A DNA stretch of 13,025 nucleotides. It comes from Fragilaria radians. Taxonomy: Eukaryota > Bacillariophyta > Fragilariophyceae > Fragilariales > Fragilariaceae. The position numbers and the translations under genes were made by a program. Each line of letters begins with the position of its first letter. Positions within the stretch are counted from its first letter, which is position 1. Below the pieces are notes generated by a model. That model did not search any database, was not told where the DNA came from, and worked only from the letters and a program-made list of their open reading frames with translations. Shown in pieces: positions 1-6,925 of this stretch. The stretch covers positions 35,126 through 48,150 of the forward strand of contig CAAAJI010000456.1 in the NCBI GenBank assembly GCA_900642245.1, read 5' to 3'.

Positions 1-136
1 GAAGCTGTGTCACTACGTATGAAGTTAATCAATAAGGCAGCTTAGTAGATTAATGAGATGAGTGGTGCTTAGAGCCTAGCGACGTGACGTCAGCTGTGAA
101 TTGATAACCCGGAGGTATGCCCGTGGGGAGTAACAA
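1..136 (+). pseudogene. Decayed N-terminal part of copia-A reverse transcriptase
   Basis: Frame 1 gives weak but ordered matches to the start of a copia RT. A 'MKL' stretch at 19-27 resembles the usual W-A-M-K-K motif. A segment at 76-126 reading L-A-T-stop-R-Q-L-stop-I-D-N-P-E-V-C-P-W resembles the R-L-V-A-x-G-Y-x-Q-x-x-G-x-D-x-x-E-x-Y-A-P-V block. Both stops (85-87 and 97-99, TGA) fall where the family has glycine (GGA). The reading then shifts to frame 2 near 126-137. The alignment is by eye and is inference. Confidence 0.5.
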
Positions 137-823
137 AATGATGTAACGCTACGAATTTTGTTAATTATCATGTTGGTCTGGAATTTAAAAGGGAAAGTTG
201 TTGAAACGGCTTTCCTGCATGGTGAGCTCAAAGAGAAGGTCTACATGCATTTACCTGATGGATTAGAAGGTGACAAGCAAAAAGAGTGCCTTTATTTGAA
301 GAAAACAATTTACGGGCTTATTCAAAGTGCTCGGGAGTTCAACAAAAAGCTTGGATTGGCGTTAAAAGAGTGTGGCTTTAAAGAAAACTCGGTTGATCCA
401 TGTTTATTCACAAATTTTACAAAAAATGGAATAGTTTTGGTTGGAATATATGTTGATGATTGTATGGTGATTGGGTGTGATGAAGACATTGAGAAGGTAA
501 TCAAGGGACTCAAAGGATATGGTTTTGGTCTAAAGGTTGAAGAGTTCTTGACTGATTACTTGAGTTGCAAAGTTATGATGAACCGAGAGAATGCGGAAGT
601 ATTGGTGATGCAACCTCATTTATTGAAAGGATTGGAAGATAAGTTTGGAGAAGAAGTTAACAATCCAAGCTGTTACGCTACGCCTGGGACACCCAGGTTT
701 AAAGTTGTCAAATCGAATGACATTGAAATGGATAAGCAGTCAAGATACCGTTCTGAGGTAGGAATGCTTCTCTACCTCATAAAATATCCAAGGCCCGATA
801 TTGCAAGGATGAGGCTAACTTAG
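137..823 (+). pseudogene. Copia-A reverse transcriptase domain (broken)
   Basis: This open stretch holds most of a copia RT, an RNA-dependent DNA polymerase that copies element RNA in virus-like particles. Homology begins at N-D-V-T-L-R (137-154), before the first possible start codon. Visible motifs in order are ETAFLHGELKEKVYM, the substrate-loop motif IYGLIQSAREF, the catalytic YVDD at 449-460, the LTDYLSC motif and the RYRSEVGMLLYL...RPDIA block. The first catalytic aspartate, normally in an x-D-x-ETAFLHG context, is missing: the sequence reads KGKVVETAFLHG, as if two codons were lost. The end at 824 follows a deletion that removed the usual N-x-V-R-E-L-S-K segment after RPDIA. A protein from this stretch should not polymerise DNA. 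Confidence 0.93.
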
Positions 824-1397
824 CCGCATATAAGGAAATGCTGCAAGTTATCAAATTTTTTCTTGATACAAAAGAATACTGTTTGAAGTTGGCCCCTGAA
901 CTCAAAAATGAAGAATGGGATATGGTGTCATATAGTGATAGTGATTGGGCAGGCAATCCTGATTCTCGTATCGATGTAACAGGATTTGTCATGTACTTGC
1001 TCAGGGCACCTATTTGTTGGAGATCAAAAGGGCAAAAAGGTGTGACTTTATCTAGTAGCAAGCGGAATATGTTGCGATGTCTGAAGCTGTGAAAGAAATT
1101 AGATTTATTTATTACCTATTATCTGGAATGGCAGTTTGAGTTAAACTTCCAATCGTGGTGAGATGCGATAATGCTGGCGCAATTTTTATGGCTGAAAATT
1201 CAAGTTCAGGAGTGCGTACAAGGCATATTGACACAAGATATCATTTTGTGCGTGAACATGTGGTTGATGAGTTTATCAAAATCATATTTGTTAAGCCTGA
1301 TGAGAATGTGGCAGATATGTTTACAAAGAACATTGGAAAAGAAATTTTTGAAAGTCATATGAAACATTTTTTTGGAAAGAATGAATCAGACCATTGA
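811..1397 (+). pseudogene. Copia-A RNase H domain (broken)
   Basis: This is the ribonuclease H part of copia pol, which removes the RNA template. Frame 1 carries AAYKEM...VIKF, then YSDSDWAG with the first catalytic aspartate near 937-945, then RSKGQKGVTLSSS. A single missing base near 1060 moves the family S-S-E-A-E-Y motif into another frame, where A-E-Y-V-A-M-S-E-A-V-K-E-I is readable. A TGA stop at 1137-1139 interrupts it. From 1140 the same frame continues as RCDNAGAIF (catalytic aspartate at 1167-1169), TRHIDTRYHFVREH and the terminal ADMFTKNIGKE, ending in TGA at 1395-1397. All expected motifs are present in order but spread over two frames, so this is a pseudogene. Confidence 0.93.
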
Positions 1398-1460
1398 ATA
1401 TTGGAGATAGGAAGGGTATTGGATTATAGGAAGGGTATTGGATTATATCACCAATATTCA
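1395..1460. repeat. 19-bp tandem duplication inside a 10-bp inverted repeat
   Basis: ATAGGAAGGGTATTGGATT occurs twice in tandem at 1407-1425 and 1426-1444, with no mismatch. The pair is flanked by TGAATATTGG at 1395-1404, which overlaps the copia-A stop codon, and its exact reverse complement CCAATATTCA at 1451-1460. It lies where the 3' polypurine tract and 3' LTR edge of a copia element would be expected. The duplicated unit is purine-rich and could be a duplicated polypurine tract, but that is inference. Confidence 0.85.
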
Positions 1461-1571
1461 CTTAGTTTAGGATATATGAATATCCTTATCTGGTTTAGCG
1501 AGTGTTTCAGCGATACATGGAAGTATGAATTCGAATTTAGCGATAGTTTCTAATCGATATTTTAGTGATTA
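1461..1571. other. AT-rich junction between copia-A and the gypsy remnant
   Basis: No coding homology was found here. It contains an imperfect palindrome around AGGATATATGAATATCCT near 1469-1486. It is probably the rest of the copia-A 3' end (LTR fragment) or decayed gypsy protease sequence. I cannot place the boundary. Confidence 0.4.
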
Positions 1572-1799
1572 CAATTTAGTGTTGAAGAGGCTCTTTAACA
1601 GCAAATTACTTGGGAATTTCATATTGATGACCAATCTAAGCCATCAGATACATATGGAATGATCACTGGCCGGGACCTTCTCGGAAAATTAGGTATTATA
1701 CTTAATTTCAATGATAAAACGGTTACTTGGGATACTGACACAATCCCAATGAAAGACAGAGGTTCTCTGAATTCTCAAAAGGTCATTACTGAGATTTAT
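1572..1799 (+). pseudogene. Gypsy aspartic protease C-terminal fragment
   Basis: Frame 3 reads Q-F-S-V-E-E-A-L, a TAA at 1596-1598, then QQITWEFHIDD, a proline-serine linker and GMITGRDLLGKLGIILNF. The I-x-G-R-D-L-L segment is the conserved C-terminal part of Ty3/gypsy retropepsin-like proteases. The catalytic DSG/DTG motif should lie upstream, and none is visible. It is followed by KTVTWDTDTIPMKDRG, a protease-RT connector. A TAG at 1800-1802 ends the stretch, and the same frame continues without a shift into the RT. This is a truncated remnant of a polyprotein-processing enzyme. Confidence 0.85.
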
Positions 1800-1802
1800 T
1801 AG

Positions 1803-2772
1803 ACTGCAAATGAACCTCAGAGTCTACTGAATGAGTTCTCTTGTTCCACCAAGATCCTGGATGCAGAATATAAACCTGCAATCTTAGAAGAAGTCTCCAA
1901 GACTTGTGAAAACCTCAATGAAGAGGAACAACACAAGTTACTCCAAGTACTCCAAAAATATGAACATCTTTTTGATGGAACATTAGGAGAGTTTAATATG
2001 GCTCCCATCAGTCTAAATTTGATAGACCCGGGATCTAAGCCAGTACATGCTCGCCCATATGCTATTCCTAGATCAGTGGAGCAACAACTGCGCAAGGAGA
2101 TTGCTAGATTGGTGGACATTGGAGTCCTTGAAGAAGATTATACTTCTGAATGGGCATCCCCATCATTTGCAATTGCCAAAAAGAATGAAACTATAAGAGT
2201 TGTTTCTGATTTCAGAAAACTCAATTCATTACTTCAACATCAACCATTTCCAATACCAAAGATTGGAGATATGGTCAGATCTATGGAAGGATTTACCTTT
2301 GCCACGGCTCTAGATCTAAATATGGGTTATTACCATATCAAATTGGATGCCGATGCCCAAAAGCTTTGTACAATCATATTTCCTTGGGGAAAATATAAAT
2401 ACAAACGCTTACCCATGGGCATCAAAATTGCCCCAGACGTTTTCCAAAATGTCATGTCAAAACTGACACAAGATTTGGAATATGTAAAAACCTATCTTGA
2501 TGATCTGTTAATTCTAACAAATATCAGTTTTGCAGACCACCTAACAAAGTTAGAAAGGGTACTAGCAAGACTCTCAACTGCTGGTATGAGAGTCAATGCA
2601 TCTAAATCAAAGTTCTTTGCTGAACAGATTGATTATCTGGGTTACTAGATTACCCGAAAAGGTATCCAACCAGTATACAACAAGGTGGAAGCCATTCTTA
2701 AGATTAAGGCTCCAAAAACCAGGAAGGAACTACGCCAATTTATTGGCATAGTCAATTACTATTGCGACATGT
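1803..2772 (+). pseudogene. Gypsy reverse transcriptase domain (broken)
   Basis: Frame 3 is open from 1803 to the TAG at 2646-2648 and readable to about 2772. A pre-RT segment rich in K and E leads into SKPVHARPYAIP and the fingers motif GVLEEDYTSEWASPSFAIAK. The palm follows with RVVSDFRKLN, ALDLNMGYYHI (first catalytic aspartate at 2313-2315), LPMGIKIAPDVFQ and the catalytic YLDD at 2493-2504, then the thumb ending YLGY. The TAG at 2646-2648 replaces a tryptophan of the usual YLGYWI/V motif (TGG to TAG). After it the same frame reads ITRKGIQP...FIGIVNYYCDMW until a frameshift. All catalytic aspartates are intact, but the polyprotein is interrupted. Confidence 0.95.
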
Positions 2773-3290
2773 GGTTTTGCAGAGTTACTAGCTCCTTTGA
2801 CTAGTCTCACATCAGGTAATGTCAGATTTGAATGGCTCCCAAGTCATCAACAAGCATTTGACAAAATCAAAAAAGGAACTGAAACTGAGGTGCTTCTAGT
2901 ATACCCAGATTTTAATAAACCATTCCACATATACACTGATGCATCTGATCATCAGCTGAGGGCACTTATTATGCAGGGAAAAAAGCCCATAGCCTTTTAT
3001 TCACGCGAACTTAATGCAGCCCAAAGAAGATACACCACAACAGAAGGTGAGTTGCTATCTACTATTGAAACCTGCAAGGAATATAAAAATAAATTGTTTG
3101 GGTTATCCAGTTATAGTCTATACAGACCATAAAAATAACGCCTTCAATGGGCTAAAAGCTTCAGATCGCGCTTTACGCTGGCTTTTACTCTTAGAAGAAT
3201 ATGGGGTAACATTTGAATACCTCCCGGGAAAGAAAAATGTTGTAGCAGATGCATTATCTAGACTAGACATTGATGACCTAAAGATTCAGG
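2773..3290 (+). pseudogene. Gypsy RNase H domain and tether (frameshifted)
   Basis: The reading resumes in frame 1 near 2773 with AELLAPLTSLTSG after a small deletion in the R-D-M-W-x-R-R segment. The RNase H has IYTDASDHQ with the first catalytic aspartate at 2938-2940, where the following Gly of the usual L-G-A is replaced by Arg. It continues with PIAFYSRELN and TTTEGELLSTIETCKEYKN. Between about 3085 and 3105 the reading moves to frame 2, consistent with one inserted base. It continues YPVIVYTDHKN (catalytic aspartate at 3125-3127), RALRWLLLLEEY, FEYLPGKKN and VVADALSRLD, the last conserved RNase H motif. The domain is complete in content but split over two frames. Confidence 0.93.
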
Positions 3291-4480
3291 AAGAAGAAGT
3301 CTTAGCACTGCTCTCTGAATCAGAATTTAGTAACATCAAATTCCCCATGCATACAGCCTTAATCTTTAAGGAACAAATGAAAGTCCAAGGACTCAGAGAA
3401 AAAGGGTTATCACAACCCCACTACTCTATGCAAAACATTGAAGGCTATGACCTCCTATGTTTTAAGGATAAAACATATATCCCTCAGTCCTTAAGACAAA
3501 GAGTACTCTCCTGGTACCATGAATATTTACTTCATCCAGGACAAACTTGTACTGAACAGACTATCAGGAACACTATGACGTGACCTGGTCTAACACAGGA
3601 TGTGGAGCGTTTCTGTTCCACCTCTCCAGTCTGCCAATTAACAAAGAAGGAACGCAAGAAATATGGCCTCTTGCCTCCCAAGACATCAGAATCAGACCCT
3701 TGGGTCATGGTTTGTGTGGATCTGGTGGGTCCTTTTACCATAAAAACCCCACTTAAGACACACTATCTGCTTGCTCTCACTATGATTGATCCAGCCACTG
3801 AATGGTTTGAGATTGTCCAAGCCAATTCTAAAACGGCTACTTCCATCCAGGATTTGTTTCATAATACCTGGTTGGCGCGTTATCCCCGTCCGCAATTTAT
3901 TGTCTTTGACAATGGGGGCGAATTCAAACGCGAGTTTATGCAAATGTGTGAGAACTATGGCATTAAAGCCAAACCGACAACAAGTCATAATCCTCAAGCA
4001 AATGCGATCATTGAGCAAGTCCACAAAGTGGTCAATAATATGCTCAGATCATTTGACTTGGAACAGGAAAATTTGGAAGAAGATAATCCATTTGAATACT
4101 TCCTCCAATCCACTGCCTGGGCTATAAGATGTACCTATCATACAACACTACAAGCAACCCCTTGTCAGTTGGTGTTTGGCAGAGATATGATTCACAATAT
4201 TGCATTCAAGGCAAATTGGAATCAAATCCAAAAAAGGAAACAAGACATTATCAACAAGTCAAATCAAAAAGAAAACAAGAATCAAATTCCTTATGAATAT
4301 AAGGTTGGAGACCAAGTTTTACTAGAGACACCCGGAATACTTCGGAAGCTCTCAACACCTCGTACCGGACCATATCCAGTATTGCAGGTCTATAATAATG
4401 GCACGGTCCAGATTCAGAAAGGAATTGTCAAAGAGCGAGTTAATATCCGCAGGATTGCGCCTTTCCAAATAAAACCCTAA
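3291..4480 (+). pseudogene. Gypsy integrase (one nonsense codon)
   Basis: Integrase inserts element cDNA into the host genome. In frame 2 a linker leads to the zinc-binding HHCC region: WYHEYLLHPG supplies both histidines. The TGA at 3581-3583 stands where the family has tryptophan (T-x-T-W-P-G). The cysteine pair is damaged: FCSTSPVCQ has Ser (TCT, 3623-3625) where C-P-V-C is expected. The catalytic core retains Asp (VCVDLVGPF, 3719-3721), Asp (FIVFDNGGEF, 3908-3910) and Glu (ANAIIEQVHK, 4013-4015). A GPY/F-type C-terminal domain follows (STPRTGPYPVLQVYNNGTVQI, ending NIRRIAPF). The frame does not change across the stop, so a single TGG-to-TGA change separates the two halves. Confidence 0.95.
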
Positions 4481-4497
4481 AGGTTATGTATAATCTT

Positions 4498-4750
4498 GGG
4501 GGCGAATGACGTACCTTGACTTAAGTTCATTAAGATAATACCTAACACTATAGGTTGTAAGCAATACAGTCTAGTAATACTATAACATACTACAAAGACT
4601 AAGAGATGTGTGTGTGTACCGATACTGGAGACGTCCAAACTTATCGTTAGTACATAGTAAATAATACTAGAATTAATATTCTTATATTTACTCATCTAAA
4701 CTTAGAATAGGTTAAATAACTAACTGTTCTTACTATACCTTCTACAAGCT
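4498..4750 (+). mobile_element. Probable polypurine tract and 3' LTR of the gypsy element
   Basis: Eighteen bases after the integrase stop is GGGGG (4498-4502), followed by CGAA and TGACGTACC starting at 4507. A polypurine tract followed by an LTR beginning with TG is the normal order at the 3' end of a gypsy element. The region is AT-rich, has no ORF of note, and contains a (TG)n run at about 4607-4616. The right end of the LTR and a target-site duplication cannot be set, because no 5' LTR remains for comparison; 4750 is only a guess. Confidence 0.45.
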
Positions 4751-5029
4751 CAAATGAAGACATAGTCTGATAGGAGCTTAGTGATGATAAATATTGTTTA
4801 CAAATAGAGAAGATCATTTCAGGATTCTCTAGAACTGATGCAATGGAGTTAACTATTGCAGATTCCTAAGTAATAGACAGGAATCTATCCAGATTCACGG
4901 TTATGAATCTAAGTTGTGAATCTAAATTCACAAAGCTTAAATATTGAGTGTTGAATCCAAAAAGTAAGCTAAAAGAGGCTACGTGGTCAAGGAACACGTT
5001 GCATTTGATTCACAAGAGATCTAGGATAA
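4751..5029. other. AT-rich segment with GAATCT repeats and a perfect stem-loop
   Basis: No coding similarity was seen on either strand. GAATCT recurs at 4881, 4905 and 4919, with its complement AGATTC at 4891. At 4914-4933 TTGTGAAT and ATTCACAA form a perfect 8-bp stem with a CTAA loop. The segment lies just 3' of copia-B on the minus strand, so it may be that element's 3' end or LTR, or the end of the gypsy LTR. Confidence 0.45.
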
Positions 5030-5998
5030 AAAGTAACTTTTTAGATCATAATTTACAATTTGTATAAACTCTTAAGGCAGCTTAGAGCACTTTGAGAGCA
5101 TTATTCTTTTCTGACCTTTAGCCCTCTCTCAAACAGGAACCTTTAATAAGTACACAATGAAGCGGATCACACTGATTTTGTCTTTGAATCTCCCTCACGA
5201 TCACTATCGTAAAAAATGTAGGGACACCAATTTTTGAATTTTATCCCTGATTGAATTCTGAGTCAGAAATGTTTTGTGTCAATAACAATAACAATTATAT
5301 TGCCCTCAACATTTCAAGATATTTCTCTAACTACATTGCGCAAATCAGGTTGACAAAACTTTTTAGAGGCAAAGCACTCCAATTCCAGAACTATGTCTGC
5401 TTTGTAGATTTGAACCAATGTGATCAGCCTAATCATCTGGGCAAACAGTTATAAACCTTGGAGTACAAGGAGTTCCATAAGCCCTTTTGTTTGCAACTCG
5501 CTCTCCAAACATGGCTTGTATATTGTTTATTAATTGAGGTTAAAGAATCAAAATTCGAAGCACCTTTTCTTCCTAAATCACACAACAGCTCAAATAATCT
5601 GTAAGATTATTTTCAATCTTTAAGTTGAAGCCTTTCTCTTCATCTCAAAATTTAACTTCTCAACTTACAACTCCATAATGACTACCAAACAATCATCAAC
5701 ATAAATGCCTATCATCAAAAGTGCATTTTGATTCCTTCTGACAGATCAGACTTGTTTTCTTTGAACCACATCAACTTAAGTACTAAGATTCATTTCTTGT
5801 GGAATTTCCTTGCAATTTGTACAAGTCCATAGATTGTTTTCCAACAATTACTAGAATCAGATTACATACCTTATAAAAAAGATTCATGTAGATCTCTTCT
5901 TGTAGTCCCCCATGAAAAAGTATTTCGACATCAATACTGCAAGCTTTCATGTTTATAAATAGTTTTGCAATCAACATGATTTAAATACTAACTCCAGT
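5030..5998 (-). pseudogene. Heavily decayed Ty1/copia pol (copia-B), RT to RNase H
   Basis: Translating the minus strand and moving between frames recovers copia motifs in strict order. SIDVEILFHGGLQEEIYMNL has the first RT aspartate near 5930-5932. Next come KTIYGLVQIARKFHKK (5792-5840), GIYVDDCLV with the catalytic pair (about 5681-5709), GFNLKIENNLTDYLSC (5585-5632), FGERVANKRAYGTPCTPRF (5453-5512), QPDLRNVVREIS (5315-5359), YDSDREGDSK for RNase H (5182-5211) and FIVYLLKVP (5132-5161). A weak K-E-I-R-F-like segment follows to about 5030. At least several frameshifts and stops separate them. The 5' end near 5998 is abrupt, within the RT N-terminus. Motif wording matches copia-A, so both came from one family, inserted in opposite orientations. 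No LTR could be defined. Confidence 0.88.
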
Positions 5999-6029
5999 CT
6001 AACTTAGCATATATATATTTAGATTGTAA

Positions 6030-6401
6030 GTGTTCCAGGTTCCAAAACTTGATTGCACTCTGAACAGGCAGCTCACCAGGCCCCTTGCTTGTGCTTTCAC
6101 GAGAGATATGAGGTTTACTCCTCAACTTTGTGATGACTCTTTTAACCCTTCAACATGGGATTTACAGCTTCTTCTGCGTCTCGGCTGGGAGCGTCAACGT
6201 GGATTAAGGCGTTCAAATTCTTGGTTTATACTTGCAGATGAAGACCCAAGTGATGAGGATTTTCTTGTTTCTACCGCAAATATGAGTTTTCAGTCTAGCA
6301 GTAAGGAATTGGTTACATCTCCCACTAAATATGTCTGGGTAAGGCCAATGAAGCCTGTCATGGGTTGTACAAAATCATTCCCGGCTTGCTATTTTATGTA
6401 G
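6030..6401 (+). CDS. Unrecognised 123-codon ORF, possibly an exon of a host gene
   Basis: I do not recognise this protein. It starts with ATG and ends TAG (6399-6401). The middle is balanced and protein-like (FNPSTWDLQLLLRLGWERQR, then SWFILADEDPSDEDFL), with an acidic patch D-E-D-P-S-D-E-D at about residues 70-77, and no signal peptide or membrane segment. It is the longest open frame of the window outside the retroelements and the NTPase gene. Splice-like signals lie at its edges: CTCTGAACAG before 6070 and GTAAGG at about 6338-6343, so the real unit could be an exon of about 270 bp rather than a whole gene. It sits 30 bp from the broken end of copia-B. It could also be a gene fragment carried or stranded by an insertion, or a chance ORF. 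Confidence 0.35.
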   Translation: MFQVPKLDCTLNRQLTRPLACAFTRDMRFTPQLCDDSFNPSTWDLQLLLRLGWERQRGLRRSNSWFILADEDPSDEDFLVSTANMSFQSSSKELVTSPTKYVWVRPMKPVMGCTKSFPACYFM

Positions 6402-6925
6402 CTATATTGCTATAATGTTATGGACTTTTCTTGTCTTATTTCTTAGAGTTGTATCTCTAATGTGTTAGTTAAGTATTATGACAATTCTATTAATTAAGCA
6501 GAAAAGGATTTTTGACAGAATTACAATGATCAAAAAACATCAAAATGATATCTTTGTAGTGACCTTTGTACTTACATATGTAGTTAGTTCGTAGTTACCT
6601 TTGAGCTGAAGGAGTCTGGGATGTGTTAAACTAGTTAGATAATGTGGTTCTATTAAATCAAGGAATACAATAAAACTGTGTTCACATTGTAAGCCAATAC
6701 TTAAATTAACTACTTTCTCTCTTGGCGATTTCTCTATCACTATAAATACCATTGCAAATTTTTTTCTCAGTCCTGATGACTTGCCAATTATATTCTAATT
6801 GATACCTTTGTTCTCTAGCATAAAAATAATTGTGTGATGAGAATCATGGCATATTAGCCAGTGTCTTAGATTTGTTTGAGCAGACAAGTATCAAATGCAA
6901 CATATATTCAAATGTTTCTACTAGA
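6402..6925. other. AT-rich non-coding gap; possible LTR-like segment
   Basis: No convincing gene on either strand. It contains the 3' flank of the minus-strand NTPase gene. A stretch from TGTTAAACTAGTTAG (6624 on) to about 6820 has an LTR-like look, with TATAAATA at 6741-6748 and CTCTAGCA near 6813-6820. There is no second copy in the window to test this, so it remains a suggestion. Confidence 0.3.

Larger units (their letters stand above)
1..1397 (+). mobile_element. Ty1/copia retrotransposon remnant (copia-A), pol 3' half
   Basis: This is the downstream part of a copia pol gene, in the order reverse transcriptase then RNase H, which is diagnostic for Ty1/copia when it lies at the 3' end of pol. 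The left side runs off the window, so integrase, protease, gag and the 5' LTR are not visible. The pol remnant occupies three reading frames: frame 2 (137-823), frame 1 (about 811-1060) and frame 3 (about 1060-1397). It is interrupted by stops at 131-133 and 1137-1139, a deletion near 800-810 and a one-base deletion near 1060. It is non-coding in its present form. It belongs to the same family as the antisense remnant at 5030-5998, sharing the motif styles TIYGL-Q-AR, YVDDC and DYLSC. Confidence 0.93.
1572..4506 (+). mobile_element. Ty3/gypsy retrotransposon remnant, 5'-truncated pol
   Basis: Domains run protease C-terminus, reverse transcriptase, RNase H, zinc-binding region, integrase. Having integrase last is the defining Ty3/gypsy order. 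There is no gag and no 5' LTR: recognisable sequence begins inside the protease immediately after the copia-A tail. Lesions are stops at 1596-1598, 1800-1802, 2646-2648 and 3581-3583, plus frameshifts near 2770-2775 and between about 3085 and 3105. Coding similarity ends with the stop at 4478-4480 and is followed by a GGGGG tract at 4498-4502. Despite the breaks, most catalytic residues are kept, so this looks younger than the copia remnants at 5030-5998 and 9179-12190. Confidence 0.95.

Noticed and set aside
85..92. Perfect CRE palindrome TGACGTCA
   Set aside because: It lies in decayed RT coding sequence, where the codons fit the RT alignment; likely chance.
3692..4127. Other-frame ORFs over the integrase (110 and 113 codons)
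   Set aside because: Shadows of the conserved integrase reading in frame 2.
4607..4618. Short TG microsatellite
   Set aside because: Only about five repeats; ordinary.
5251..5454. Plus-strand 67-codon ORF
   Set aside because: It is the complement of the copia-B pol remnant; the minus-strand reading has conserved motifs.
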